In this document: positions 26,289-34,201 of the stretch, piece after piece
Layout: each line of letters begins with the position of its first letter
Numbering within the stretch: the stretch's first letter is position 1
Assembly: GCA_900543415.1 (NCBI GenBank)
Contig: UQRE01000021.1
Coordinates: 1-42,942 of the forward strand
Direction: 5' to 3'
DNA length: 42,942 bases
Source of the DNA: an uncultured Dorea sp.
GTDB taxonomy: Bacteria > Bacillota > Clostridia > Lachnospirales > Lachnospiraceae
Program-made: the position numbers and the translations under genes
Notes under the pieces: model-generated
Told to the model about the DNA's origin: nothing
Databases searched by the model: none
What the model saw: the letters and a program-made list of their open reading frames with translations, nothing else

Positions 26289-27410
26289 ATGAATAAAAAG
26301 GAAGTATTAGAGATCCGTAAGCAGTTTACACCAGAGAATTGTGCGATTACACGTATTTGCGGATGCTATGTAGACCACGAGAAAGAGAAGAAGACAGAAT
26401 TAAAAAAGGCATTTTTGTCACTTCCGGAAGAAGAAGGATTTAAATATTTTGATATTTTTAAACACACCCTTTCCGGTACGCTTGGGAAAAATCTTATAAA
26501 TATGGAGTTCCCATTAGAACAGGAGCTTCCGGGAGGTACACAGGAATTTTTATTAAAGCTTCGGGACAGTAAGCTTCAAGATGATCTTCTGATTGAAGAG
26601 TTTTATGATAAAGTAATTGAAAATTATAATTACGGAGAAAATTATTATATTATTTTAATCCATGCAGTTTATGACGTTCCGGGGAAATCGACAGACGGAT
26701 TGGAAATGTTTGATGCTTCAGATGTGGTATATGAACATATCATGTGTAGCATTTGTCCTGTAAATCTGACGAAAGCAGGTCTTACATATAATGCAGAAAC
26801 AAATAATATCGAGGATCGTATCCGTGACTGGTTTGTGGAACTCCCTGTGAAGGGATTTCTGTTTCCGGCATTTAACGACCGCGCTTCTGATATTCACCAC
26901 ATTTTGTATTATTCCAAGAAGCCGGAAGAGCTGCAGCCGGACTTTATTGCAAATGTGCTTGGAAGTCAGATTCCGTTGACTGCAAAGGATCAGAAGACAA
27001 CCTTCCAGACGATCATCAGCGATACTTTGGGAGAAGAATGTGATTATGAAGTGGTGAGGAATATCCACGATAACTTAAATGAAATGATTGAAGCGTCGAA
27101 AGAAGAACCGGAACCATTGGAACTTGCGCGGATGGATGTGAAAAAGCTTTTCGTAAAAAGCGGAGTTACGGAAGAGAAGATGGAGACTTTTGACGCGGAC
27201 TTTGCGGAAATCGTGGGAGAGAAGAAAACACTGCTTGCGTCGAATATTGCTAGCACGAAGACCTTCCAGATTGAGACTCCGGATGTGGTTGTGAAAGTTA
27301 ATCCGGAGCGCTCTGATCTTGTAGAGACAAGAGAGATTGACGGAAGAAGATGCCTTGTAATTGCAATCGATGATCATTTAGAGGTAAATGGAATCGAAGT
27401 GCGGAAATAA
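26289..27410 (+). CDS. DUF4317 protein
   Basis: This 373-residue protein is the DUF4317 family, widespread in Lachnospiraceae and without a known function. The N-terminal MNKKEVLEIRKQFTPENC, followed by ITRICGCYVDHEKEK, is characteristic. The first ~240 residues appear globular, a helical Glu-rich stretch follows (about 245-290), and a small C-terminal beta domain ends in DGRRCLVIAIDDHLEVNGIE. No signal peptide or membrane helix is present, so it is cytoplasmic. A purine-rich AGAAGGGAA lies before the ATG. It follows the ferredoxin-nitroreductase by 36 nt in the same direction. Confidence 0.9.
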   Translation: MNKKEVLEIRKQFTPENCAITRICGCYVDHEKEKKTELKKAFLSLPEEEGFKYFDIFKHTLSGTLGKNLINMEFPLEQELPGGTQEFLLKLRDSKLQDDLLIEEFYDKVIENYNYGENYYIILIHAVYDVPGKSTDGLEMFDASDVVYEHIMCSICPVNLTKAGLTYNAETNNIEDRIRDWFVELPVKGFLFPAFNDRASDIHHILYYSKKPEELQPDFIANVLGSQIPLTAKDQKTTFQTIISDTLGEECDYEVVRNIHDNLNEMIEASKEEPEPLELARMDVKKLFVKSGVTEEKMETFDADFAEIVGEKKTLLASNIASTKTFQIETPDVVVKVNPERSDLVETREIDGRRCLVIAIDDHLEVNGIEVRK

Positions 27411-27435
27411 AAAACGTGAAATGTGAAAAAAGTAT

Positions 27436-27469
27436 TTGCCAAACATGATATTCTATGATAGAATATCAT
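27436..27469 (+). promoter_or_regulatory. tRNA-Leu promoter overlapped by a perfect palindrome
   Basis: TTGCCA (27436-27441), a 17-nt spacer and TAGAAT (27459-27464) would start transcription near 27471, just before the tRNA. The -10 lies inside a perfect inverted repeat: ATGATATTCTAT (27445-27456), one central G, then ATAGAATATCAT (27458-27469). Confidence 0.6.
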
Positions 27470-27475
27470 TTGTTA

Positions 27476-27558
27476 GCGGAGATGGCGGAATGGCAGACGC
27501 GCTAGATTCAGGTTCTAGTGGGAGTTATCCTGTGAGGGTTCAAGTCCCTTTCTCCGCA
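27476..27558 (+). tRNA. tRNA-Leu, anticodon CAG
   Basis: An acceptor stem GCGGAGA (27476-27482) pairs with TCTCCGC (27551-27557), with discriminator A at 27558. The anticodon arm is CTAGA-TTCAGGT-TCTAG, giving anticodon CAG, which reads CUG. A long variable arm (GGGAGTTATCCT) and a T-arm with GGTTCAAGTCC complete a class II leucine tRNA. The 3' CCA is not encoded. Confidence 0.95.
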
Positions 27559-27575
27559 TTGAATATTGAAATGTA

Positions 27576-27613
27576 AGTATCGTAAACATCAGTGTTTGCG
27601 ATATTTTTATTTT
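27576..27613 (+). terminator. Terminator after tRNA-Leu
   Basis: TATCGTAAACA pairs with TGTTTGCGATA (27578-27603, one G-U pair) around a TCAG loop, followed by TTTTTATTTTT. Confidence 0.85.
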
Positions 27614-27736
27614 TCAAAACAGAAAAAGGGGCACAAAAGGGGCAAACTGTAAAATTTTGATGTTTTTTATTTAGTGCGGTCTCTTATAGTTTTGTACGAA
27701 AAAATATGGTACGATAAGTATATAGGGGGAATGCTG

Positions 27737-28051
27737 ATGAAAAAGCAAAGAATATTACTTGTATTTAAAGGATGTATAAAATATCTTATGAGCTATCGCC
27801 CGTATATGACGGTGTGGGTAACTATTTGGGTAGTGTCGGCGTTGATAGGTGGAATAAAAGCGAAGTCGATAGGTTTGGCTGTCATTTTTCTGTTTTTTGC
27901 AGTGGTACCAGCAATGATAAAAAGATTATTGTTAGCGGTCAGCAGAATCGGGGGAATTAATAGATATGATGAAAAAGCCTTCGGAAAAGGACCGAGAGGA
28001 AGAATGAAAAATTATTTGATTGAATATATTGCAATGAACAAAAAGATATAG
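27737..28051 (+). CDS. Small unrecognised membrane protein
   Basis: This protein of 104 residues from ATG 27737 has two hydrophobic stretches (TVWVTIWVVSALIGGIKA and IGLAVIFLFFAVVPAMIKRLLL) and a basic C-terminal tail ending KGPRGRMKNYLIEYIAMNKK. I do not recognise the family. ATG 27737 is chosen because GGGGGA (27725-27730) lies 6-7 nt upstream, while ATG 27731 is too close to it. An extended -10 (TGGTACGAT, 27707-27715) lies just before. It ends before a terminator and seems to be its own unit between a tRNA and the MATE gene. Confidence 0.6.
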   Translation: MKKQRILLVFKGCIKYLMSYRPYMTVWVTIWVVSALIGGIKAKSIGLAVIFLFFAVVPAMIKRLLLAVSRIGGINRYDEKAFGKGPRGRMKNYLIEYIAMNKKI

Positions 28052-28072
28052 TGATTTTGGAAGTGTAAATGG

Positions 28073-28098
28073 CGCCTATCGAATAGATGGGCGTTTTT
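28073..28098 (+). terminator. Terminator after the small membrane protein
   Basis: CGCCTATC (28073-28080) pairs with GATGGGCG (28086-28093, one G-U pair) across a 5-nt loop and is followed by TTTTT. Confidence 0.7.
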
Positions 28099-28244
28099 AA
28101 CTTTGCAAATTCTGTCTCAGTGATTCATTTTAATCATTTTTCTACCTTTTCGATGACAGAGTCGCGGGGGAGGTTGAAGTGTCAAAGACACTTTTGGTAT
28201 TCTGTGAGGGAGTATGTTTACGAAAGTTATAAAAAGGAGAAGTT

Positions 28245-29552
28245 ATGGAGAAAAGATTCTGTTTTCGAGAATTTTCACGTTATACGATTCTTAGTATATT
28301 GGGAACACTTGGTGTGTCCTGTTATATTCTTGCAGATACATTTTTTGTGTCGGTAGGACTGGGCTCTAGAGGACTTGCTGCGCTTAATCTGGCAATTCCT
28401 GTTTATAATTTTATTCATGGAACGGGACTGATGCTTGGGATGGGAGGCGCTGCCCGATTTTCGGTGAGAAAAAGCCAGAACAAGCAGGGACAGGTAGATT
28501 CGATTTATTCGAATACGGTTCGTCTTGCTGTAATCTTTTCCGCCCTGTTTTTTGTATTAGGGTTATTTTTTGCCGGAAATCTGGCTGCCGCTTTGGGAGC
28601 TGACCACCAGATTTACAATATGACAACTGTCTATATTAAATGGCTTCTTATCTTTGCACCTGCGTTTATTTTTAATGATGTATTTTTGTGCTTCGTGAGA
28701 AATGACGGTAGCCCGCAACTGTCAATGACGGCTATGCTGATTGGAAGTTTTTCAAACATTTTGCTTGATTACATCTTTATCTTTCCACTGCACATGGGGC
28801 TGTTTGGTGCAGTCTTTGCGACTGGATTGTCACCAATCATCAGTATGATATTTATGACACTACATTGGTTGAAACGAAAAAATACATTTCATATGATTAG
28901 AGAGCGGTTTCGCATAGATATGGCAAAAAAGACGCTTGCTTTGGGAATCCCCTCCTTGATTGCTCAGGTATCTGCGGGAGTGGTTATGATCGTATTTAAT
29001 ATGTTGATTCTTAAGCTGGAGGGAAATGTCGGAGTGGCGGCTTACGGAGTCATTGCTAATATTTCGCTTGTGGTGCTTGGTATCTATACGGGGATCGCGC
29101 AGGGAGTGCAGCCGCTTCTCAGCGATTTTTACGGTAGAAATGAAAGAACCGGGATTCATAAAGTGTTACGTTATGCAATGTGGACGATGCTGATCTTCTC
29201 TTTGGTGATCTACGGATTGTTATTTGTCTTTGCCCAACCGGTCACTTCTGTATTTAACAGCGAGCATAATCAGGAGCTTCAAAATATTGCGGTGACTGGA
29301 CTGAAAATATATTTCTTATCCAATGTATTTGCAGGTTATAATACGATTCTTGCGACCTATTTCATTTCGGTAGAAAAGGCGGTTCCGGCACAGGTTTTGT
29401 CTGTTCTTAGGGGATTTCTGTTGATGATACCGGTAGTTTTTATATCTTCGTATTTATGGAAAATGACAGGAGTTTGGGCGGCGTATCCTTTGACTGAAAT
29501 GTTGGTATCTGTGATCGGGTATATTTTATATCGGCGTTATAATAAAACATAA
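28245..29552 (+). CDS. MATE-family multidrug efflux transporter
   Basis: This 435-residue protein has twelve hydrophobic helices and the MATE fold: SILGTLGVSCYILADTFFVS at the start, an early GGAARFSVRKSQN loop, and a second half that repeats the first from about residue 225 (GIPSLIAQVSAGVVMIVFN). It would sit in the cytoplasmic membrane and exchange cations for drugs or metabolites; the substrate is unknown. The start follows AAAAGGAGAAG. A 190-nt gap after the small membrane protein holds a terminator and presumably its own promoter, which I cannot place with confidence. Confidence 0.93.
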   Translation: MEKRFCFREFSRYTILSILGTLGVSCYILADTFFVSVGLGSRGLAALNLAIPVYNFIHGTGLMLGMGGAARFSVRKSQNKQGQVDSIYSNTVRLAVIFSALFFVLGLFFAGNLAAALGADHQIYNMTTVYIKWLLIFAPAFIFNDVFLCFVRNDGSPQLSMTAMLIGSFSNILLDYIFIFPLHMGLFGAVFATGLSPIISMIFMTLHWLKRKNTFHMIRERFRIDMAKKTLALGIPSLIAQVSAGVVMIVFNMLILKLEGNVGVAAYGVIANISLVVLGIYTGIAQGVQPLLSDFYGRNERTGIHKVLRYAMWTMLIFSLVIYGLLFVFAQPVTSVFNSEHNQELQNIAVTGLKIYFLSNVFAGYNTILATYFISVEKAVPAQVLSVLRGFLLMIPVVFISSYLWKMTGVWAAYPLTEMLVSVIGYILYRRYNKT

Positions 29553-29572
29553 TTTTTTGTGAAGGCATATAG

Positions 29573-29601
29573 TTGTCAACAATGGGGAATCAAAGTATAA
29601 T
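29573..29601 (+). promoter_or_regulatory. Promoter for the serine dehydratase operon
   Basis: TTGTCA (29573-29578), a 17-nt spacer and a perfect TATAAT (29596-29601) lie 45 nt before sdaAB. Confidence 0.7.
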
Positions 29602-29646
29602 TAATTTAGATATATGTCAAACTAAGAAAGAAGAGAGGATAAAGAA

Positions 29647-30312
29647 ATGGGAAACATATTTGACATTTTGGGACCGGTCATGGTAGGACCATCCAGTTCC
29701 CACACGGCAGGAGCAGCGCGTATTGGTCTGATTGCCAGACAGCTTTTCGGAAGACAGCCAAAGCGGGCAAAAGTCTACCTTCATGGTTCTTTTGCGGCGA
29801 CAGGCAAAGGTCATGGTACAGATAAGGCTTTGATCGCAGGGCTTCTTGGGATGCTGCCGGATGATATGCGGATTCCGCATAGTTTTGATATCGCGAAAGA
29901 AGAGGGAATGGACTTTACGATTGAGAATAAGGATATCAAAGGAGCGCATCCAAACACAGCGCAGATTATTATGGAAGCGGAAGGAGTGCCGACAATGAAG
30001 ATTCAGGCACACTCTATCGGCGGCGGAAGAATCAAAGTATGCAAATTGGACGGAATTGATGTGAACTTCAGTGGGGAAAGTTATACATTGATTATTCGAA
30101 ATGTGGATGAGCCGGGACGGATCATGGATGTATCAGCGGCGCTTGCAGAAGACGAGATCAATATTGCAACCATGCAGGTATTCCGTGATAAACGAGGCGG
30201 TTCTGCGGTTATGGTAGTAGAGACCGATCAGGTGGTTTCACAGGCGGCAATTGATAATCTGGAGAGCAAACCGGGAATCATTCGGGTGAAATTCCTGAAT
30301 CCAAATGGATAA
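29647..30312 (+). CDS. sdaAB: L-serine ammonia-lyase, iron-sulfur dependent, beta subunit
   Basis: This 221-residue protein has the beta-subunit signature GPVMVGPSSSHTAGAARIGL (residues 10-29) and a C-terminal ACT domain (about 147-221, LIIRNVDEPGRIMDVSAALA). Together with the alpha subunit it turns L-serine into pyruvate and ammonia with an oxygen-labile [4Fe-4S] cluster. In the two-chain form the beta chain comes first, as here. The ACT domain may sense serine. It has its own strong promoter; the alpha gene follows after 23 nt. Confidence 0.96.
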   Translation: MGNIFDILGPVMVGPSSSHTAGAARIGLIARQLFGRQPKRAKVYLHGSFAATGKGHGTDKALIAGLLGMLPDDMRIPHSFDIAKEEGMDFTIENKDIKGAHPNTAQIIMEAEGVPTMKIQAHSIGGGRIKVCKLDGIDVNFSGESYTLIIRNVDEPGRIMDVSAALAEDEINIATMQVFRDKRGGSAVMVVETDQVVSQAAIDNLESKPGIIRVKFLNPNG

Positions 30313-30335
30313 GAAACGGAGGAGAGAAGAAGCGT

Positions 30336-31205
30336 ATGTCATATCAATCAATGGAAGAAGCATGTATAAGATGTGAAAAAGAGAACATTCCTTTTTGGAA
30401 AGCTGTTCAAATTGAAGATGCCGACGAAAGAGGTGTTTCTGTAGAGGATTCATGGAAACAGATGGAATCTATGTGGCAGTCCATGAAGGATAATTTAGAT
30501 GCCTATGAGCCGGACCTCGTATCTACAAGCGGACTTGTAGGAACGGAAGGCGGTTTGATGGATGCTTATGGACAGGCGGGAAATACATTATGTGGCGGCT
30601 TTATGGCGAAAGTGATGTCCAATGCGTTGAAGATGGGATGTAACAATGCCTGCATGAAGCGTATTGTTGCAGCTCCTACTGCGGGTGCATGTGGCGTGCT
30701 TCCGGCAGTGTTGGTTACTTATTATAAAGAATATCAAGTGCCGGAAGATACGATGGTCGAGGCAATGTATGTAGCGGCAGGACTTGGTCAGATCATTGCA
30801 AACCGTGCATATCTGGCGGGTGCATCTGGTGGATGTCAGGCGGAGATTGGTTCTGGTTCTGGCATGGCAGCAGGAGCAATCTGTCATGTGAAAGGGGCAG
30901 ATGCCGGCGTGATAGGACATGCCTGTGCAATGGCACTTAAGAATCTGATGGGACTTGTGTGCGATCCGGTGGCAGGATTGGTAGAAGTTCCATGTGTGAA
31001 GAGAAATGTAGGTGGTGCGGTTAATGCTCTGGCGGCAGCGGATATGGCGCTTGCAGGCATCACAAGTAAAATTCCGGTAGATCAGGTAATTGATGCTATG
31101 AAAGAAGTGGGAGATAAAATGGACGTCTCACTTCGTGAGACCGGTATCGGCGGTGTTGCCGGAACACTGGCAGGGCAGGAAGTGTCCGAACGATTGAATA
31201 TGTAA
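30336..31205 (+). CDS. sdaAA: L-serine ammonia-lyase, iron-sulfur dependent, alpha subunit
   Basis: This 289-residue protein carries the catalytic domain: APTAGACGVLPAVL, GSGSGMAAGAICHVKGAD and CDPVAGLVEVPCVKRN. The cysteines in CNNACMKR, CDPVAGL and VPCVKRN are candidates for the cluster ligands. It uses serine as a carbon and nitrogen source and yields pyruvate. GGAGGAG lies about 12 nt before the ATG, a rather long gap but the only good site. It pairs with the sdaAB product from the previous gene and sits with the deacylase gene in the same unit. Confidence 0.95.
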   Translation: MSYQSMEEACIRCEKENIPFWKAVQIEDADERGVSVEDSWKQMESMWQSMKDNLDAYEPDLVSTSGLVGTEGGLMDAYGQAGNTLCGGFMAKVMSNALKMGCNNACMKRIVAAPTAGACGVLPAVLVTYYKEYQVPEDTMVEAMYVAAGLGQIIANRAYLAGASGGCQAEIGSGSGMAAGAICHVKGADAGVIGHACAMALKNLMGLVCDPVAGLVEVPCVKRNVGGAVNALAAADMALAGITSKIPVDQVIDAMKEVGDKMDVSLRETGIGGVAGTLAGQEVSERLNM

Positions 31206-31226
31206 CTGGAAGATTAGGAGAAGACA

Positions 31227-31778
31227 ATGGAGATTTATCACGGACGCCCTAAGTATGATGAGGGACGGTTGGAAAAGGAATTGGAAGTCTATGATCTGCT
31301 GGATGAGCTTGGGATTTCCTATGAGCGTGTAGATCATGAAGCTTTGCAGACGATTGAGGCATGCCGGAAGGTGGATGAGACACTTGGCATTTCTATCTGC
31401 AAGAATCTGTTTTTGTGTAATCGTCAGAAAACAGCATATTATCTTCTGCTTCTTCCGGGATATAAGGCATTGAAGACGAAAGAGTTATCGAAACAGATTC
31501 CTACGTCCCGTCTGTCTTTTGCGTCGGGAGAAGATATGGAAGAATATCTGAATGTGACGCCGGGTTCTGCAACGATTATGGGGCTTATGTTTGATCCGGA
31601 GAATCGGGTTCAGCTTGTTATAGATGAAGAATTGCTAAAGGAAGAGTGGTTTGGATGTCATCCCTGTATCAATACGTCCAGTCTGAAGCTTCGGACGGAA
31701 GATGTGATTGGAAAATATTTGCAGGCAGTACATCATGAGTACCTTACAGTGAATCTTTCGGACGGTAATCAGATTTGA
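31227..31778 (+). CDS. YbaK/ProX-type aminoacyl-tRNA deacylase
   Basis: This 183-residue protein is the prolyl-tRNA synthetase-associated (YbaK/ProXp) domain standing alone: an N-terminal ELGISYERVDHEALQTIEAC, then KNLFLCNRQKTAYYLLLLPG and the VTPGSATIMGLMFDPENRVQ block. This family clears mischarged tRNA, for example Ala-tRNA(Pro), in trans. No membrane or signal segment is present. It follows sdaAA by 21 nt and precedes nth by 66 nt, and may be the third gene of the sda unit. The actual substrate cannot be told from sequence alone. Confidence 0.92.
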   Translation: MEIYHGRPKYDEGRLEKELEVYDLLDELGISYERVDHEALQTIEACRKVDETLGISICKNLFLCNRQKTAYYLLLLPGYKALKTKELSKQIPTSRLSFASGEDMEEYLNVTPGSATIMGLMFDPENRVQLVIDEELLKEEWFGCHPCINTSSLKLRTEDVIGKYLQAVHHEYLTVNLSDGNQI

Positions 31779-31844
31779 TCGAAAAATGCAGAGATAGACA
31801 TAAATGAATGATATTCAAGAAAGTAGATACATAAGGAGATAAAC

Positions 31845-32477
31845 ATGACGAAGAAACAAAGAGCGTTGGAAATCATAGAACGCTTAAAAAAAGAATATCC
31901 GGATGCAGGCTGTACGTTGGATTACGATCAAGCGTGGAAGCTTCTGGTCAGTGTCCGTCTGGCGGCACAGTGTACAGATGCCAGAGTTAATGTTGTTGTG
32001 GAAGGGCTATATGAGAAATATCCTACTGTGGAGGCATTAGCTTTAGCGGATGTAAATGATATTGAAGAGATTGTACGTCCTTGCGGACTTGGAAAGAGTA
32101 AGGCGAGAGACATCAGCGCCAGCATGAAGATCCTTCACGAAGAATATGAGGATAAAGTACCGGATGACTTTGATGCGTTGTTAAAACTTCCGGGTGTGGG
32201 AAGAAAGAGCGCCAATCTGATCATGGGAGATGTATTCGGCAAACCGGCAATTGTGACAGATACGCATTGTATTCGTCTGGTGAACCGAATGGGGCTTGTG
32301 GACGGAATCAAAGAGCCTAAGAAAGTTGAGATGGCGCTTTGGAAGATCATTCCGCCGGAAGAAGGAAGTGATTTCTGTCATCGCCTTGTTTATCATGGAC
32401 GGGACATTTGCACAGCCAGAACCAAACCCCATTGTGAAGTATGTTGTCTTAGAGATATTTGTAAACAAAATATTTAA
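31845..32477 (+). CDS. nth: Endonuclease III
   Basis: This 210-residue DNA glycosylase/AP-lyase removes oxidised pyrimidines. The helix-hairpin-helix LPGVGRKSANLIMG carries the catalytic Lys 121, and IVTDTHCIRLVNRMG carries Asp 139. The C-terminal [4Fe-4S] ligands are C-x7-C-x2-C-x5-C, one residue longer in the first gap than the E. coli spacing. GGAGAT precedes the ATG. The stop overlaps by 4 nt the stop of the opposing yfcE gene. Confidence 0.95.
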   Translation: MTKKQRALEIIERLKKEYPDAGCTLDYDQAWKLLVSVRLAAQCTDARVNVVVEGLYEKYPTVEALALADVNDIEEIVRPCGLGKSKARDISASMKILHEEYEDKVPDDFDALLKLPGVGRKSANLIMGDVFGKPAIVTDTHCIRLVNRMGLVDGIKEPKKVEMALWKIIPPEEGSDFCHRLVYHGRDICTARTKPHCEVCCLRDICKQNI

Positions 32478-32986
32478 TCCAGACTTCTCCATCTAAATTC
32501 ACCGTCATAGATCATGTATCCGTGAGCGGAACCTTCTTTTGGAATGGAGATGGAGCCCGGATTCATGTAAGTATAAGTACCCATATTCTGGTTTGCCGGA
32601 ATGTGGGTATGTCCATTTAACAGGATATCCCCTTCTTTCAGCATAGGAAGATTGTCGGGGTTAAAATTGTGACCGTGGGTGGCAAAGATGGTGCGCCCGT
32701 CAAGTTCCAGCAGGCAATATTCTGCCAAGATAGGAAAATCAAGAACCATCTGGTCAACCTCAGTATCGCAATTGCCGCGGACACAGAGGAGCTCATTTTT
32801 TATTGCATTTAACATGGAGATTACTTCCTTCGGGTTATAGTCTCTGGGAAGATCGTTTCGCGGTCCGTGGTAGAGAAGGTCACCAAGAAGCAGAAGCCGG
32901 TCGGCTTTTTCCTGCCGGTAAGCCTCGATCATTTTGCGGCAATAGTAAGAAGAACCGTGGATATCTGATGCAATCATTAATTTCAT
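32474..32986 (-). CDS. yfcE: YfcE-type phosphodiesterase
   Basis: This 170-residue metallophosphoesterase has the full set of motifs: SDIHG (7-11), GDLLYHGPRND (near 35-45), RGNCD (near 70), THGHN (near 103) and NGHTH (near 125). This fits the YfcE family of Mn-dependent phosphodiesterases. Its first motif is the usual DxH, unlike the 13658 protein. It faces nth and shares 4 nt with its stop. GGAGGTATATAG precedes the ATG on the minus strand. Confidence 0.93.
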   Translation of the reverse strand: MKLMIASDIHGSSYYCRKMIEAYRQEKADRLLLLGDLLYHGPRNDLPRDYNPKEVISMLNAIKNELLCVRGNCDTEVDQMVLDFPILAEYCLLELDGRTIFATHGHNFNPDNLPMLKEGDILLNGHTHIPANQNMGTYTYMNPGSISIPKEGSAHGYMIYDGEFRWRSLD

Positions 32987-33053
32987 AATCTATATACCTC
33001 CGAAATATTTGGATGAATAAAAGTATAACATAATATTGCTGCTTTTTCCTAGC

Positions 33054-33082
33054 TTGACGGTTCATTTTATTCGGTTTATGAT
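33054..33082 (+). promoter_or_regulatory. Promoter for the DUF1848 gene
   Basis: TTGACG (33054-33059), a 17-nt spacer and TATGAT (33077-33082) lie 50 nt before the start at 33132. Confidence 0.65.
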
Positions 33083-33131
33083 GATAGAGAGTAAAAGGTT
33101 GTTCGGAAAGAGTAATTAAGGGAGCAGAGAA

Positions 33132-34076
33132 ATGATCATAAGTGCAAGCAGAAGAACTGATATTCCGGCGCTTTATCCCCAGTGGTTTATGAACCGTTTG
33201 AGAGCAGGGGAGGTATTGGTGCCAAATCCCTATAATCGCAAGAAGATAAACCGTATTCCATTGTCGCCGGATACGGTGGATTGTATTGCCTTCTGGACAA
33301 AAAATCCGGAGCCTATGATACCGTATCTCAAGGAATTGGATGAAATGGGGTATCGATATTATTTTCAGATGACGATTACGGATTATGAAGAAGACTTAGA
33401 ACCGCAAGCCCCATCGACAGCCGAAGCAATGGCAACATTTTTACTGCTCAGCGAAAGGCTTGGCAAAGAAAGAATGGACTGGCGTTTTGATCCATTGATC
33501 TTAACGGATAAATATACGGTATCCTATCATTTGGAGCAGTTTGAAATGATGTGTGAATGGCTTCATAAATCTACGGATCGTTGTATTTTAAGTTTTGTGG
33601 ATGCTTATAAGGAGAGCCCGTTTTTGGAGATGGAGCAAGAAGACATGCTGGAACTGGGGGAAGGGCTTGGAAAGATTGCGAAGAAATACAATCTTCCTTT
33701 ATATACCTGCTCAGAGAAGATAGACCTTACGCCTTATGGAATCCGGCATGGTGCGTGTATAGATAAGGATAAGATTTATGAGCTGATCGGATATAAGCTG
33801 GATGTGAAGAAAGATGCCGGACAGAGAAAAGAATGTGGCTGTGTGGAGAGTATTGACATTGGCGTGTATGACACGTGTACTCATGGATGCCGGTATTGTT
33901 ATGCAGTAAATAGTCAAGAGAGTGCGAAAAAGAAGAGGCAGCGTCACGATCCGGAGTCTCCGCTTCTTGTAGGACAACTTCAAGGGGATGAGATAATTAC
34001 GGATAAAGAAGTGACAACTAGTAGAGATAACCAAATTTCCCTCTTTGACCTGCCGGAAATGTATATGGATTTTTAG
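33132..34076 (+). CDS. DUF1848 protein (radical-SAM-like, C-terminal CX3CX2C)
   Basis: This 314-residue protein is the DUF1848 family. It starts IISASRRTDIPALYPQWFMN, then PLSPDTVDCIAFWTKNPEPM. Near residue 250 it has DTCTHGCRYCYAVN, a CX3CX2C motif of the radical SAM kind near the C-terminus rather than the start. It has a TIM-barrel-like organisation by sequence pattern and no membrane segment. The substrate is unknown. It ends before a terminator and sits just before the hydroxyproline operon, but with its own promoter. Confidence 0.9.
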   Translation: MIISASRRTDIPALYPQWFMNRLRAGEVLVPNPYNRKKINRIPLSPDTVDCIAFWTKNPEPMIPYLKELDEMGYRYYFQMTITDYEEDLEPQAPSTAEAMATFLLLSERLGKERMDWRFDPLILTDKYTVSYHLEQFEMMCEWLHKSTDRCILSFVDAYKESPFLEMEQEDMLELGEGLGKIAKKYNLPLYTCSEKIDLTPYGIRHGACIDKDKIYELIGYKLDVKKDAGQRKECGCVESIDIGVYDTCTHGCRYCYAVNSQESAKKKRQRHDPESPLLVGQLQGDEIITDKEVTTSRDNQISLFDLPEMYMDF

Positions 34077-34097
34077 TGAAAACAGAGAAAATATTTT

Positions 34098-34129
34098 ATG
34101 GTTTGTCAAAGTCTTGACAAACCATTTTT
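34098..34129 (+). terminator. Terminator after the DUF1848 gene
   Basis: ATGGTTTGTCAA (34098-34109) and TTGACAAACCAT (34114-34125) form a perfect 12-bp stem with an AGTC loop followed by TTTTC. Confidence 0.9.
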
Positions 34130-34140
34130 CTTTTGGTACA

Positions 34141-34170
34141 TTTAGACTAGAGTACAAACTATAGTCTAAA
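34141..34170 (+). promoter_or_regulatory. Inverted-repeat operator at the hypD operon promoter
   Basis: TTTAGACTA (34141-34149) is repeated inverted as TAGTCTAAA (34162-34170). A probable -10, TATAGT (34160-34165), overlaps the right arm; the -35 is poor, so activation by a bound regulator is plausible. It lies 32 nt before the activase start. Confidence 0.55.
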
Positions 34171-34201
34171 ACGTTAGGATTCATATTTGAGAGGTGTAAT
34201 T

